Source: Planctomycetota bacterium (GTDB taxonomy: Bacteria; Planctomycetota; Phycisphaerae; WQYP01). From it: a stretch of DNA of 50,432 nucleotides. The stretch lies in assembly GCA_021785435.1 (NCBI GenBank), contig JAJYFE010000011.1:1-50432 (forward strand), in the 5' to 3' direction. The notes under the pieces were generated by a model. That model saw only the letters and a list, made by a program, of their open reading frames with translations. It was not told the origin of the DNA and ran no database searches. Position numbers and translations under genes: made by a program. This document shows positions 9,338 to 17,899 of the stretch, one piece after another (the stretch's first letter is position 1; each line of letters starts with the position of its first letter).

Positions 9338-9367
9338 GCGGGCCGGTTCAAGGTTGAACCGGCCCGC
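9338..9367 (+). terminator. Rho-independent terminator after the sugar kinase
   Basis: A perfect 14-bp stem (GCGGGCCGGTTCAA / TTGAACCGGCCCGC) with a two-base loop starts 18 bp after the kinase stop and is followed by TGGTTTGTCT. The weak T tract leaves some doubt. It may also serve the convergent zinc-ribbon gene. Confidence 0.7.
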
Positions 9368-9572
9368 TGGTTTGTCTGTGGTTTAAATTCGCCTGATCTT
9401 CACCGAATCGCGGGGATCAGAGCGCTCATCGTTGGCGAGACTGACTCGCCAGAAGGTGATGTCCGCCGCGGCGGACCCGCAAAGAAATTTGCCGCTTCTA
9501 CATGAACCTCACGGTGCGGCAATCGCCGCGAAGTCCAGCCCCGGCCGATTCCAGCGAACCAGCCAAGGCGTT

Positions 9573-9926
9573 TCAGCGCCCGCCGGCGCGTTGGGCCTGG
9601 AAACAATCACGGCAATAAACCGGCCTGTTTCCAGAGGGCTTGAACGGAACCTCGGTGGCCTTCCCGCAAGACGCGCAGGTCGCCGGATACATCTGCCGGG
9701 GGCCGGAGGAATAGTCTCCCCGTCCGCCCGGTCGGCCGGCCGACGAGCCTCGACCGCCGCGCTGGCCGCCGTCGCCCTGTTGATTTTTGCGGGCGTCCCG
9801 GCAGGTCTTGCAACGTTTGGGTTCATTGGTGAAGCCACGTTCTGCGAACCGTTGCTGCTCATCCGCTGTGAACGTGAACTCTGCGCCACAATCGACGCAT
9901 ACGATGGTTTTGTCGTCATACGACAT
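9573..9926 (-). CDS. Small zinc-ribbon protein with two CxxC-CxxC units
   Basis: A 117-residue basic protein. The N-terminal unit is CVDCGAEF then CKTCRDARK, matching the probable zinc-ribbon family common in planctomycetes and Chloroflexi. A Gly/Arg-rich linker (about residues 50-77) leads to a second unit, CASCGKATEVPF with CRDCF after ~20 residues, the form known from CxxC-20-CxxC proteins. RNA or DNA binding is plausible given the RGG-like linker, but no function is established. ATG 9926 has GGGAG 7 nt upstream. It is the last gene of the leftward group containing mraZ and rsmH, about 160 bp after the LysM gene. Confidence 0.85.
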   Translation of the reverse strand: MSYDDKTIVCVDCGAEFTFTADEQQRFAERGFTNEPKRCKTCRDARKNQQGDGGQRGGRGSSAGRPGGRGDYSSGPRQMYPATCASCGKATEVPFKPSGNRPVYCRDCFQAQRAGGR

Positions 9927-10086
9927 ACACGTGCTCCCTTGGCTTTAACCAAAATGGGGTACTGAACTTGCGATGGGCGGTGCGGGAATGGCTTCGGCCA
10001 ACCTCGAACTCGGGCGCTACAGCCCACAGACAAAGACTATTATAGCCTCCGCCTGGCACAATGCAAGGGGGTTGGAAACCGCGTAT

Positions 10087-11064
10087 TTAGCGGCGGGGAA
10101 TACGCAATTCCATGCCTACGTGGATCAGGCGCGGATCGTGGATACCATTTAGGCGCATGATCCGCCGGACGTTGGCCGGTGTGCTGGCGCCCAGAAAGCG
10201 CTGGGCCAACGCATACAGCGTATCGCCGGGGCGAATCCGGTAGCGCCCGGCCCGGCCGGAAATCGGCTTGGTCGGATCCAGCACGCGGGTCGGCCGCCAG
10301 GGCTTTCGCCCCGCGGATATTTTCGCCAGCGTGTGGTGGCGCGTGTAGGCGTCCAGGCGCATCAGCGGCAACCGCGGCGTTTCCACGGCCCTGGGAATCC
10401 GCAGGGTTTCCCCGATCCGCAGAATGGAGCGGGAGCTGGCGAGCTTGCCGCGATTGGCCGCGACAATTCTCCGGATCGTGATCGGCCCGACTTGACGATA
10501 GAAATGCCGGGCGATCCGGTCCAACGTGTCCCCACGTCGGACGGTATAAACGACGCCCGCCAACTTGGCGGCGGAGGCGCCACCGGAGCCGGCATTGGGC
10601 CGCGCTCCAGTCACGGCGGGAGCTGGCGCCGCGGCCGGGAATGGTTGCACCACCGGCGTGACATAAACCTGGCCGGAGCGCGCCCCCGACGCGGGCAGAG
10701 TCGTCACCAGCGCCTCCGGGGCGACCGCAACGGCAACCGGAGCGGAGGCGATGCCCGCGCCCGGCGCCGGCGTCGCCGCAGCCGACGGCGCGGTGGCGAC
10801 CACCGGAGCCGTGGTTGGCGTTGCCGCCGACGCCCCAACGGGGGCGCCGATTGGCCCCGTGGGCTGGGTCGTCGGCGCCGGCAGCGGCACATACGCGATC
10901 CCGGCTGGATTCAGTAAATCGTTCCGCATCGGCTGGCCGAGTGTGCCGTAGACGCCAACCGACGAGCGGCGGTGCGCACGGCTTAAATAGCTCGAAAGCA
11001 GCGCTCCGATCAACACGATGAGTGTTAATCCCGTGATCAGCCCGATTTTGGTTTCCCGATTCAT
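10087..11064 (-). CDS. Membrane-anchored protein with two LysM domains
   Basis: A 325-residue protein with a single N-terminal membrane span (residues ~8-27) and no cleavage site, then an Ala/Pro/Thr-rich linker of ~140 residues, then two LysM peptidoglycan-binding domains. The first starts at about 172 (VYTVRRGDTLDRIARHFY) and the second ends at the C-terminus (YRIRPGDTLYALAQRFL to VGMELRIP). It starts 45 bp after rsmH, in the place where ftsL normally follows; the topology (short inside, span, periplasmic wall-binding part) suggests a role in wall synthesis or division. ATG 11064 has GGAGG 8 nt upstream. Confidence 0.85.
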   Translation of the reverse strand: MNRETKIGLITGLTLIVLIGALLSSYLSRAHRRSSVGVYGTLGQPMRNDLLNPAGIAYVPLPAPTTQPTGPIGAPVGASAATPTTAPVVATAPSAAATPAPGAGIASAPVAVAVAPEALVTTLPASGARSGQVYVTPVVQPFPAAAPAPAVTGARPNAGSGGASAAKLAGVVYTVRRGDTLDRIARHFYRQVGPITIRRIVAANRGKLASSRSILRIGETLRIPRAVETPRLPLMRLDAYTRHHTLAKISAGRKPWRPTRVLDPTKPISGRAGRYRIRPGDTLYALAQRFLGASTPANVRRIMRLNGIHDPRLIHVGMELRIPRR

Positions 11065-11109
11065 GTGACAGACCTCCGGTTAACTTTTCAGCCCGCTACA
11101 GCGGACTTT

Positions 11110-12066
11110 CTAATTTTCAGGTTCCCTTTCGCCCGCTTCCCAGCCTGCCTCCTTGGTGACTTCGGTGGGCCGCCCGAAACGCGCCACCCGCAGTTTGGCG
11201 CTGCGGCAACGGGGATTGCGCTGCAATTCCGCCTCCGATGGCGTCACAGGGCGGGGCGTGCGGACCACGCAGCGCCCCTGGCTTTGCCACTGCCGCAGGG
11301 CCTGCTTGACGAGGCGATCCTCGCCGGAGTGAAAGCTGACCACCGCCGCACGCCCCCCCGGCTTAATTCGGTCGACCATCGCCGCGAGCAAGGCCCGCAG
11401 GTTGTCCAATTCACCATTGACAGCCATGCGCAAGGCCTGAAAGGTCCGGGTGGCTGGATCAATGGGTCCATGCCGCACCGGACCGCCGGCACGGCGAACC
11501 AGCTGGGCCAATTCGAATGTCGTCGTTATTCGTTGGCGCCGCCGCGCCGTTACGATGGCCCGTGCGATGCGGCGGGAATGGCGTTCCTGAGCGTGGCGAA
11601 AAAGTAGATCGGCCAAATCCTGTTCCGCCAAAGTGTTAACCAGATCCGCCGCGGTGCGCCGCAGCCGTGGGTCCAGCCGCATGTCCAGCGGGCCATCCAG
11701 GGTGAAACTCAAGCCGTAATCAGGCGTCAATAGCTGATTCGTAGACACGCCCAGATCGGCCAAAATCATGTCCACGCCCCCCAGGCCGGCGGCGGTGAGA
11801 ACCTCCGGCAATTCCGCGAAATTGGCCTGAAAGAAACGGCAGGGTGTACCCGTGACCGCCAGCCGATCCCGGGCGTAAGCGAGGTTCTTCGGATCCACGT
11901 CCAGCCCCACCAATAAACCGCGCGGGCCCAACCGTGGCGCGATGCCTGCGGCGTGTCCGCCCCGGCCGATGGTGCAATCCAGAAAGATCTCGCCCGGCTG
12001 GGGGTCCAGTAACCCGAGGACTTCCTCGAAAAGAACGGGGGCATGGCCATGATCCCCGGCGTCCAT
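11110..12066 (-). CDS. rsmH: 16S rRNA (cytosine1402-N4)-methyltransferase RsmH
   Basis: A 318-residue SAM-dependent methyltransferase, normal length for RsmH/MraW, which methylates N4 of C1402 in 16S rRNA. The N-terminus HAPVLFEEVLGLLDPQPGE and SAM loop DCTIGRGGHA (residues 30-39) are family hallmarks, as are ILADLGVSTNQLL, TFQALRMAVNGELDNL and VSFHSGEDRLVK. It follows mraZ on the same strand as in the usual dcw cluster, but with a 500-bp gap containing two strong hairpins, so it may have its own promoter. It is followed by the LysM gene at 45 bp. ATG 12066 has no clear Shine-Dalgarno. Confidence 0.95.
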   Translation of the reverse strand: MDAGDHGHAPVLFEEVLGLLDPQPGEIFLDCTIGRGGHAAGIAPRLGPRGLLVGLDVDPKNLAYARDRLAVTGTPCRFFQANFAELPEVLTAAGLGGVDMILADLGVSTNQLLTPDYGLSFTLDGPLDMRLDPRLRRTAADLVNTLAEQDLADLLFRHAQERHSRRIARAIVTARRRQRITTTFELAQLVRRAGGPVRHGPIDPATRTFQALRMAVNGELDNLRALLAAMVDRIKPGGRAAVVSFHSGEDRLVKQALRQWQSQGRCVVRTPRPVTPSEAELQRNPRCRSAKLRVARFGRPTEVTKEAGWEAGEREPEN

Positions 12067-12174
12067 AAATTTCAGTCTGCCGCCAAGCCGCGGCCTCGCG
12101 GCCGCGCCTTTTCCGTATTCGCACTCTCAGGCCCTGGGGCGGGGGCGCCGCCCCAAGGCCTGGCTGAGTTCAAA

Positions 12175-12208
12175 TTTGCGGGATCCCGGCGCGCCGGAAT
12201 CCCGCAAA
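12175..12208 (-). repeat. Long hairpin in the mraZ-rsmH gap
   Basis: Arms 12175-12191 and 12192-12208 pair at 16 of 17 positions around a GGCG/CGCC centre. No T tract follows on either strand, so a simple intrinsic terminator is not obvious. Confidence 0.7.
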
Positions 12209-12498
12209 ACCATCCTTGGCCAGGCGAGTCCGCCATCCCTGGACCGCCCATTATCCATCGCGCCACTCTTGCTCCGTCGCGGCGGAGCCGCGACGGGCCG
12301 CGGTCGCGCACACCCCATCCCTAAGGTGTACGGACCGCATTGGCCTCGTATGATCGCTGGCGGCAGATCCCTTCGCCGAACCAGCGATACCACCCTGGGC
12401 AACATCCCTGCCGCCGTTGGCGCTCCAGGCCAGCTAAGCCATCCTTAGCCGCCGCCCTGGGCGTCGTCCCTGTTCGTCCGCCCGGCGCTCCCGGCCGT

Positions 12499-12547
12499 CC
12501 GCAAAGCCCCGGCCCACGGTGAACCGCGGTGGGCCGGGGCTTTGCGG
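12499..12547 (-). terminator. Strong hairpin just downstream of mraZ
   Basis: A perfect 19-bp GC-rich stem (12499-12517 with 12529-12547) and an 11-nt loop lie 23 bp after the mraZ stop. Stem ends are CCGCAAAG/CTTTGCGG. It lacks a U tract, but the position fits termination or 3'-end stabilisation of the mraZ transcript. Confidence 0.55.
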
Positions 12548-12569
12548 AAACCCCAGCCTCGAAATCCGT

Positions 12570-13067
12570 TTAAGTCGGCCGGTCCGCCGCGGCTTGCAGC
12601 GCCGCCTTCTTGGCCTCCCGGGCCTTTACGTATTCGATATAGTCAGATTCGTTCCAGACCGTGATGCGGTCGCGGTGGCCCGCCATGCGCACGTTGGTTC
12701 CGAGGAACCGTTTATTTAACGGATCTTCCTGTCCTGCCCGCAGCATCACGTCTTCCGGAATCAGGATTCGATTCTGGCTATCCAGCGTGACGAGGACCAC
12801 GTCGGCATAGGTGGCGTCCACCAAGTCCACTTCCGCCGCGGATAAGTTGAGCTGATGTTCCGTCACGGCGAACCCTGTGCCTTTTTGAAAATAACTGAGC
12901 GGCATCAACTCCAAGTAATGCCGTGCCAGGCCGCCCGTATTGTCCCATCGGGGCCGCACCACCAAAGTACTCTCTCCCGCCTGCTCGAGCTGCTTGCGAA
13001 ACGCCACCGGAATTGCCAACCGGTTTTTGGCGTCGATGGTGTGGCGATATGTGCCGGTAAAGAGCAT
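12570..13067 (-). CDS. mraZ: Transcriptional regulator MraZ
   Basis: A 165-residue protein with two AbrB-like MraZ repeats: DAKNRLAIP at residues 12-20 and DSQNRILIP at 96-104. MraZ forms ring-shaped oligomers that bind tandem TGGG-type boxes and repress the dcw operon. Start MLFTGTYRHTIDAKNRL is typical. A C-terminal Ala/Lys tail of ~15 residues is slightly longer than in E. coli. Its own promoter region contains regularly spaced boxes (13087-13120), consistent with autoregulation. Confidence 0.95.
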   Translation of the reverse strand: MLFTGTYRHTIDAKNRLAIPVAFRKQLEQAGESTLVVRPRWDNTGGLARHYLELMPLSYFQKGTGFAVTEHQLNLSAAEVDLVDATYADVVLVTLDSQNRILIPEDVMLRAGQEDPLNKRFLGTNVRMAGHRDRITVWNESDYIEYVKAREAKKAALQAAADRPT

Positions 13068-13086
13068 CTTTGCCTTTTCAATCGCA

Positions 13087-13120
13087 CCACATCATACCAC
13101 TCGCTCCCACTTCTCCACAC
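13087..13120 (-). promoter_or_regulatory. MraZ-binding repeat boxes
   Basis: On the minus strand three GTGG cores lie exactly 10 bp apart (complement of CCAC at 13087, 13097 and 13107), with a fourth at 13115-13118, 20 bp upstream of the mraZ start. Known MraZ operators are TGGGN boxes with N5 spacers, i.e. the same 10-bp period. The middle box, GTGGGA, is closest to consensus. Confidence 0.75.
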
Positions 13121-13244
13121 ATCGGTCACACTTTATCGTCATTATGAGCCAATGTCAACACCTTTTCCGAGAGGTTTTCCCCGGCAGCGGCGAGGAGACA
13201 AAGCCAGCAGTCACATGCTACCACTAATGGTATACATAGGAAAA

Positions 13245-13250
13245 ATTATA
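13245..13250 (-). promoter_or_regulatory. Candidate -10 box of mraZ
   Basis: TATAAT on the minus strand inside an AT-rich stretch (about 13230-13275) that contrasts with the GC-rich surroundings. No clean -35 is visible. It would give a leader of ~170 nt with the MraZ boxes downstream of the start site. The remaining ~300 bp up to the glycosyltransferase gene show no gene. Confidence 0.4.
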
Positions 13251-13427
13251 ACTACATATAGCATTTTACGGTGTGTCATTCCGGCTGGACAACGGGCGAC
13301 GCCGCGGGTGGGGAGGATGAAAATGCCAGCTGGTTCGTGTATCGAACACTCACCGGCGCGGTGAAACGGTTGATGCGACCTGCACCCGACCGCGCCGCTT
13401 CACTATGTTATTAACACCGTCTGAAAA

Positions 13428-14528
13428 TCAGAAGCTGTTCAAAATATTCGTGTAACCAGCCACCATTTGTTCGGAGGAAAAACGTTGTCGCGCCGTTCGT
13501 TGGCCCGCTTCAGCCAGGCGCCGGCGCAGCGCGCTATCGCCCAGCAAGATCTCCAGGCCCTCCGCCAGGGCGTGGGGACGCTGAAAATCCACCAGGTAGC
13601 CCGTGACGCCGTGCTCCACAATCTCCGCGGTGGCGCCGCCGGAAAAAGCCAGCACGGGCACGCCCGCGGCCATGGCTTCGATCAGCGTCAGCCCGAACCC
13701 CTCCACCCGCGAGGGAACACATAATACATCTATACATTTATACCAGTGTTCAGGTGTCAGCGTTGGACCGGGCAGCGCCACGTGGGAGGCGCAGCCGAGC
13801 TCCCGGGCCAGCGCCCGGAGTTGACGCTCGGCCGGCCCATAGCCGATCAGGGCCAGGTATACCGCCTGATGCCGCGCATAATCACCCCGCCACAGCCACG
13901 CCATGGCGCGCACCAGCCGATCGATTTGTTTGACCGGATCAAAACGGCCCACGCAACCGACCACGCGGGCCCCGGGCGGCCAGGGCCGCTTTTCCGGTGG
14001 AATCGGCGCGGCCCTGGCCAGGGTTTCCACATCCACGCCGTTGGGCACCACGTAGCCGGCGGCGAAGGAGCCATAGGTTTCCAGATGCCGCAGAATCGCC
14101 CGGGAGGGGGCGATCACCCCCTCGCCGCGTCCGGCCAGCAGCCCCTGTAGGACCCAGTGCCACCGGGGTGTGGGTTGCAGCGTGTGCACCGATTGCAGAT
14201 ATACGCAGGGCGGCCCCAGCGGCGCCGCCGCTGCCGCCAGCGCATTGGCGTGAAACAACACACTGACGACCACCTCGGGCCGGATGCGGTTTAGCAGTCT
14301 CAACCAGCGGTAGCCGACGCCGGCGTCCGCCGGATGCCGGGCCTGCAGCGATACGACCTCCACGTCGTCGTGCCGCAACAGGGTCCCGACCACGCCGGAC
14401 GGTTTCAGGCTTACCACGGTGGGCCGCCATTGCCCCGCCTGGCGCAGCCCGCGACCAATCCGCCGCACCACGAGCGGACCGCCGCCTAAGTCCAGATCGG
14501 TGATCAAAAACACTACCCGGCGCGCCAT
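13428..14528 (-). CDS. GT4-family glycosyltransferase
   Basis: A 366-residue GT-B glycosyltransferase. The N-terminal acceptor domain opens with VVFLITDLDLGGGPLVVRRI (Gly-rich loop of the family). The C-terminal nucleotide-sugar domain has VVGCVGRFDPVKQIDRLVRA and the E-x7-E motif as EGFGLTLIEAMAAGVPVLAF. Members use UDP- or GDP-sugars to build surface polysaccharide, lipid-linked glycans or teichoic-like polymers; the acceptor cannot be told. It lies upstream of mraZ on the same strand but about 360 bp away, so it is probably a separate unit. ATG 14528 has only a weak GAG-type ribosome site. Confidence 0.9.
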   Translation of the reverse strand: MARRVVFLITDLDLGGGPLVVRRIGRGLRQAGQWRPTVVSLKPSGVVGTLLRHDDVEVVSLQARHPADAGVGYRWLRLLNRIRPEVVVSVLFHANALAAAAAPLGPPCVYLQSVHTLQPTPRWHWVLQGLLAGRGEGVIAPSRAILRHLETYGSFAAGYVVPNGVDVETLARAAPIPPEKRPWPPGARVVGCVGRFDPVKQIDRLVRAMAWLWRGDYARHQAVYLALIGYGPAERQLRALARELGCASHVALPGPTLTPEHWYKCIDVLCVPSRVEGFGLTLIEAMAAGVPVLAFSGGATAEIVEHGVTGYLVDFQRPHALAEGLEILLGDSALRRRLAEAGQRTARQRFSSEQMVAGYTNILNSF

Positions 14529-14791
14529 GGACAGCTCAGCTCTTGAAAGGATAAAGTTTATCGGCGCCAGCGTGCCAACGCGACTGGCTGGACTTCGATT
14601 ATATTACACGGGTGGGACCAGTTGCGGGTCCCGGCGAAGAATGAGGCACGGGACCGGGCACTGAATGAGGATCCGGCCAAGGCGTAGCCGCGAAGATTGT
14701 TTGGCGCACTCACGAAACAGCTTCCCCATTTTTGAGACCGTTGCGCACCCCTTCAGGACAACCCCTAACGCGAATCTGCGATCTGCGGATG

Positions 14792-16273
14792 ATGAAAACG
14801 AACTCAACCAACCCGACGGGCAAGTCCACAGCGCCAACCCTGGCTATGGTTTTAACCTCATGGGAAATGGGCGCTATTGCCGTGATTGCGGTGAGTGGAC
14901 CGAAGGCGGACCAGGTACTCGCCGCACTTGGGGGCTCTCCGGCGACGTTGGCCACCGGGCAAGTGCGACGCTGCGACTTCAGCCACGCCGGGACTATTTT
15001 GGATCAGGGGTTGCTCATCCGTCGCGGCACGGCGGCTTGGGAGATGCATCTGCATGGCGGCTTGGCGGTGCTGGAGGCGGTGCTGAGGGCGCTCGCCGCC
15101 GCAGGCGCCACGGTGGTGAATTCACCATTCGGCGCGCCGCCGCGCGCGTCTGAATTCGCGCCGCGCCGCGCCGGTCGCGTCCGAAAGCGACCGGCACAGA
15201 GGCCTCCGTCTGGCAACCTGCCGCCACCGGAGCTGTTCGGCGTTAAGGCTGCACCGGCATTTTTCCAGGAGACTTTCGCGGCGGTTTGCCAATCCGCCAG
15301 TGACTTCGCGTTGGATATTTTTGCCGGGCAATTGGCTGCCGGACTGGCTGCTTGGGCGGACCAGTGGCTGGAAGCGCTGGCGACCGCCGAAGCGGATTCG
15401 AAAACTGAGGAACGCCGCCGTTGGCTCTGGCGGCTGCAAATGGAAACCCAGTGGGTTTTAGAAAGTTTGCCAGCGACGCGGTATCTGCTGCGGCCGCCCC
15501 GAGTGGTGCTCTGCGGACCGCCCAATGCCGGTAAATCCACCTTGGCGAACGCTTTATGTGGCCGCCCGGCCAGCATTACCAGCGCCCAGGCGGGCACCAC
15601 CCGCGATTGGGTCAACGCCGCCGCACTCTTGACGGCCGACACGATCTGCCTGCCGGTGGAACTGATCGACACGGCCGGACTGCGGGAAACCACCGAAAGG
15701 CTGGAGGGCGAGTCGATCCGTCGCGCCTTGGAGCAAGTGCGACAGGCCGACCTGGTGGTGCTGGTTCTGGACGGAACCGTCCAGGACGTACCCTTTACGC
15801 AGGCCCATGGTCGAAGCTTGTCTCGTCAAACCAATGGGTCGCCGGGCGCTTCGTCGGATCCGCGGGATACAAACCTGACCGCCATGCTGCGCTGGCTCCA
15901 TGACGATGCGACATGCCACCCGCCGCTGGTTCTTGCCATCAACAAAAGTGATTTGCCGCAGCGTTTTAAGCCCAGCCCGGGCCTGCGCTGGACGAGCGTC
16001 GCGATCAGCGCGCTGCACGGAGTGGGTTTGGATGAATTAAACCGCTGCTGTCTTGAAGCGCTGGGCCTGCGTGCGCTGGAAATGGCCATGCGCGACGGAA
16101 CGCACACTGCTGAATCCCCCGTCCCGCCCAGGCCCTTGGTTTGGAGCCCTCGCCAACGCGTCGCCTTGCAGCAGCTGGCGCTGTGTCCCGACGTGTCCAC
16201 TGCTCGCCACTGCCTAAAGGAACTTACCTCCCAGCCCGCGGCTGGCAGCTCTGGAGTACCGAAATATTCATAG
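14792..16273 (+). CDS. mnmE: Degenerate MnmE (TrmE)-like GTPase
   Basis: A 493-residue protein with MnmE order: N-terminal domain (EMGAIAVIAVSGPKADQVLAAL), helical region and a Ras-like G domain. The G motifs are intact: G1 GPPNAGKST, G2 AGTTRD, G3 DTAGLRE, G4 NKSD. MnmE with MnmG modifies U34 of certain tRNAs. Two things are unusual. The stretch aligned with the conserved A-x-PGEFT-x-RAFLNG motif is Arg/Pro-rich (APPRASEFAPRRAGRVRKRP), and the C-terminal C-I/L-G-K motif is absent, the protein ending in SGVPKYS. It may therefore have lost tRNA-modifying activity or be a paralogue; no mnmG is in view. Start is ATG 14792 or 14789; neither has a clear ribosome site. Confidence 0.75.
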   Translation: MKTNSTNPTGKSTAPTLAMVLTSWEMGAIAVIAVSGPKADQVLAALGGSPATLATGQVRRCDFSHAGTILDQGLLIRRGTAAWEMHLHGGLAVLEAVLRALAAAGATVVNSPFGAPPRASEFAPRRAGRVRKRPAQRPPSGNLPPPELFGVKAAPAFFQETFAAVCQSASDFALDIFAGQLAAGLAAWADQWLEALATAEADSKTEERRRWLWRLQMETQWVLESLPATRYLLRPPRVVLCGPPNAGKSTLANALCGRPASITSAQAGTTRDWVNAAALLTADTICLPVELIDTAGLRETTERLEGESIRRALEQVRQADLVVLVLDGTVQDVPFTQAHGRSLSRQTNGSPGASSDPRDTNLTAMLRWLHDDATCHPPLVLAINKSDLPQRFKPSPGLRWTSVAISALHGVGLDELNRCCLEALGLRALEMAMRDGTHTAESPVPPRPLVWSPRQRVALQQLALCPDVSTARHCLKELTSQPAAGSSGVPKYS

Positions 16274-16470
16274 CCCCAAACGTTAGCGCGGGGTGTGGGC
16301 CTGTGGCGGCAACCCCAACCCGTTCCCGGCTAGCCGGGACTTCGGGCTGGTATCCCGCCAATCGAAGTCAAGCGAAGGTTAACGGGACACTGGGCGCTAC
16401 TGAAATTCAGAAGATCTCCGTAAGTGTTCTATTTTTAATAACCTCGGCACCCTTGATCTGACCATCCTTC

Positions 16471-16640
16471 AAAATCCTCGCGCCATGCGAAGATTTTTGT
16501 TTGTCATCAGAACAGCAGGTTCGGCGGCGGACCGCTACCCCCGGCACAGGTTACCACAGGCGACTCGGCGACGCGGGGGCTATGTGTTTGGTTGCGGCGC
16601 AGTTTAGTCGCCACGGCGACCCGCGCCGGGTAAGCTGGGG
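16471..16640 (+). repeat. Dispersed repeat family A, copy 1
   Basis: The element begins with a hairpin of AAAATC-TCGC / GCGAAGATTTT type (16471-16498) preceded by CATCCTTC. It continues with GGCGGACCGCTACCCCCGGCA, a GGCGACT word, GGGGGCTATGTGTTTGGTTG and GTTTAGTCGCCACGGCGACC. Copies with the same order lie at 26.1, 47.6 and 48.6 kb. It fills most of the 380-bp gap between the convergent mnmE-like and nth genes. Confidence 0.8.
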
Positions 16641-16653
16641 TGAAACGTTGGGG

Positions 16654-17397
16654 TTAACTACCGCGCTTGCCGCGGTGTCCGCCGTCCAGCCCAAACGCGG
16701 ACGGGCAAAGCTCCGCCAGGGGGCAATGGCCGCAATCCGGGCGACGGGCGGCACACACCTGCCGCCCATGCCAGATCAACTGATGAGCGAAACGTGTCCA
16801 CTGTTCCCGCGGAATCAGAGCCATCAAGTCCTGCTCCACCTTTTCCGGGTCTTCCTGTCGGGTCAGGCCCAGGCGGCGGGCCAACCGCCCTACGTGCGTA
16901 TCCACCACTACGCCGACGTTCTGTCCAAACGCGTTGCCCAGCACCACATTGGCGGTTTTCCGCCCCACGCCGGGCAAGGCGGTCAGCGCGGCCATGGTTT
17001 CCGGCACCTGACCGCCATGCTGGTCAACCAGCTGCCGGGCGGCGGCCTGAATGGACTTGGCTTTGGCGCGGAAAAAACCGGTGCTGCGGATGATCGCTTC
17101 AATTTCGCCCGGGGCGGCCTGGGCCAGGGCCGCGGCATCGGGGAATCGGGCAAATAGAAGGGGCGTCACCAGATTGACCCGCACATCGGTGCATTGGGCC
17201 GACAGAATGGTCGCCACCAACAGCTGCAGGGGCGACTGATGGTGCAACGTGCAACGGGCATCGGGGTACAGCTTCTCCAGCTGGGCGAGAATTTCCCCGA
17301 CGCGCTGCCCCCTTCGGTTCGTTTTGATGGTTTTGGGCGGCAAACCAACAGCCGGCAATCTGGCTTTGGTCCTACGCGGCATCCGGCGCGGATTCAT
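16654..17397 (-). CDS. nth: Endonuclease III (DNA glycosylase/AP lyase)
   Basis: A 247-residue base-excision repair enzyme that removes oxidised pyrimidines and cleaves AP sites. Helix-hairpin-helix LPGVGRKTANVVLGNAFG contains the catalytic Lys. The catalytic Asp is in VVDTHVGRLARRLGL, and the 4Fe-4S ligands follow the exact C-x6-C-x2-C-x5-C spacing (CAARRPDCGHCPLAELC). SAQCTD is also typical. It has a basic N-terminal extension of ~25 residues. ATG 17397 is the first likely start, with 17382 as alternative; neither has a strong ribosome site. Confidence 0.95.
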   Translation of the reverse strand: MNPRRMPRRTKARLPAVGLPPKTIKTNRRGQRVGEILAQLEKLYPDARCTLHHQSPLQLLVATILSAQCTDVRVNLVTPLLFARFPDAAALAQAAPGEIEAIIRSTGFFRAKAKSIQAAARQLVDQHGGQVPETMAALTALPGVGRKTANVVLGNAFGQNVGVVVDTHVGRLARRLGLTRQEDPEKVEQDLMALIPREQWTRFAHQLIWHGRQVCAARRPDCGHCPLAELCPSAFGLDGGHRGKRGS

Positions 17398-17899
17398 CGT
17401 GGACAGCTTACCGGAACACCGCAGCGGCGTAAATGCCGATCCACGAAAAAGGGCGGAGGGCAGATTGGGTGCATGGCAGATTGGGCGGCAGAGCTTGGGG
17501 GTGTGTCCGTAGCCCCTGCGCCGCCGCGCACCGCGCTGCAGCGAGGTGCTTTCATCGGGGCGCCACGCGGCGCCGAGAGGAAATACCGCGCCGCTGACCG
17601 GGGGCGCGCCCATTCATTGCGGCCCGCTGAAACGGAACCGTGGTGCTTGAGTCCGGCATGCCGGAACTGCGGGTTATCACCGACCAGCCACGCGAATGAG
17701 GAATATTTGCTCCAAGCGCATCGTTTCGTGGTAACATTCTTCCGGCGGGTGTGGCCAGATTTTGTGGCAACCCTGGGAAATGCCGGCGTGCTGGGACCAC
17801 AGGGTGCGTCCGCCAAGGACCCGGCGCCGCTTCTATTTTCAGCGGCCACAAAATTCAGCCAGGTTCCTTGGTCTATGACTATATCGGGGCTGCGGGATT
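17398..17899. other. Intergenic region between nth and asnB
   Basis: Five hundred bases between divergent genes. No gene is convincing. Visible structure: a near-direct repeat of GCAGATTGGG around 17460-17485, and a perfect 10-bp inverted repeat ATTTTGTGGC / GCCACAAAAT around 17759 and 17845. Promoters for both genes should be here but I cannot place them. Confidence 0.4.

Larger units (their letters stand above)
12067..12569 (-). other. Unusually long mraZ-rsmH gap
   Basis: Five hundred bases between two genes that are usually nearly contiguous. No coding region is visible. It contains hairpins at 12175-12208 and 12499-12547 and scattered CCATCC(C/T) words with no clear period. Confidence 0.6.

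Noticed and set aside
12043..12448. Open frames in the mraZ-rsmH gap
   Set aside because: They run through the two strong hairpins, are Arg/Pro-rich and have no start signals.
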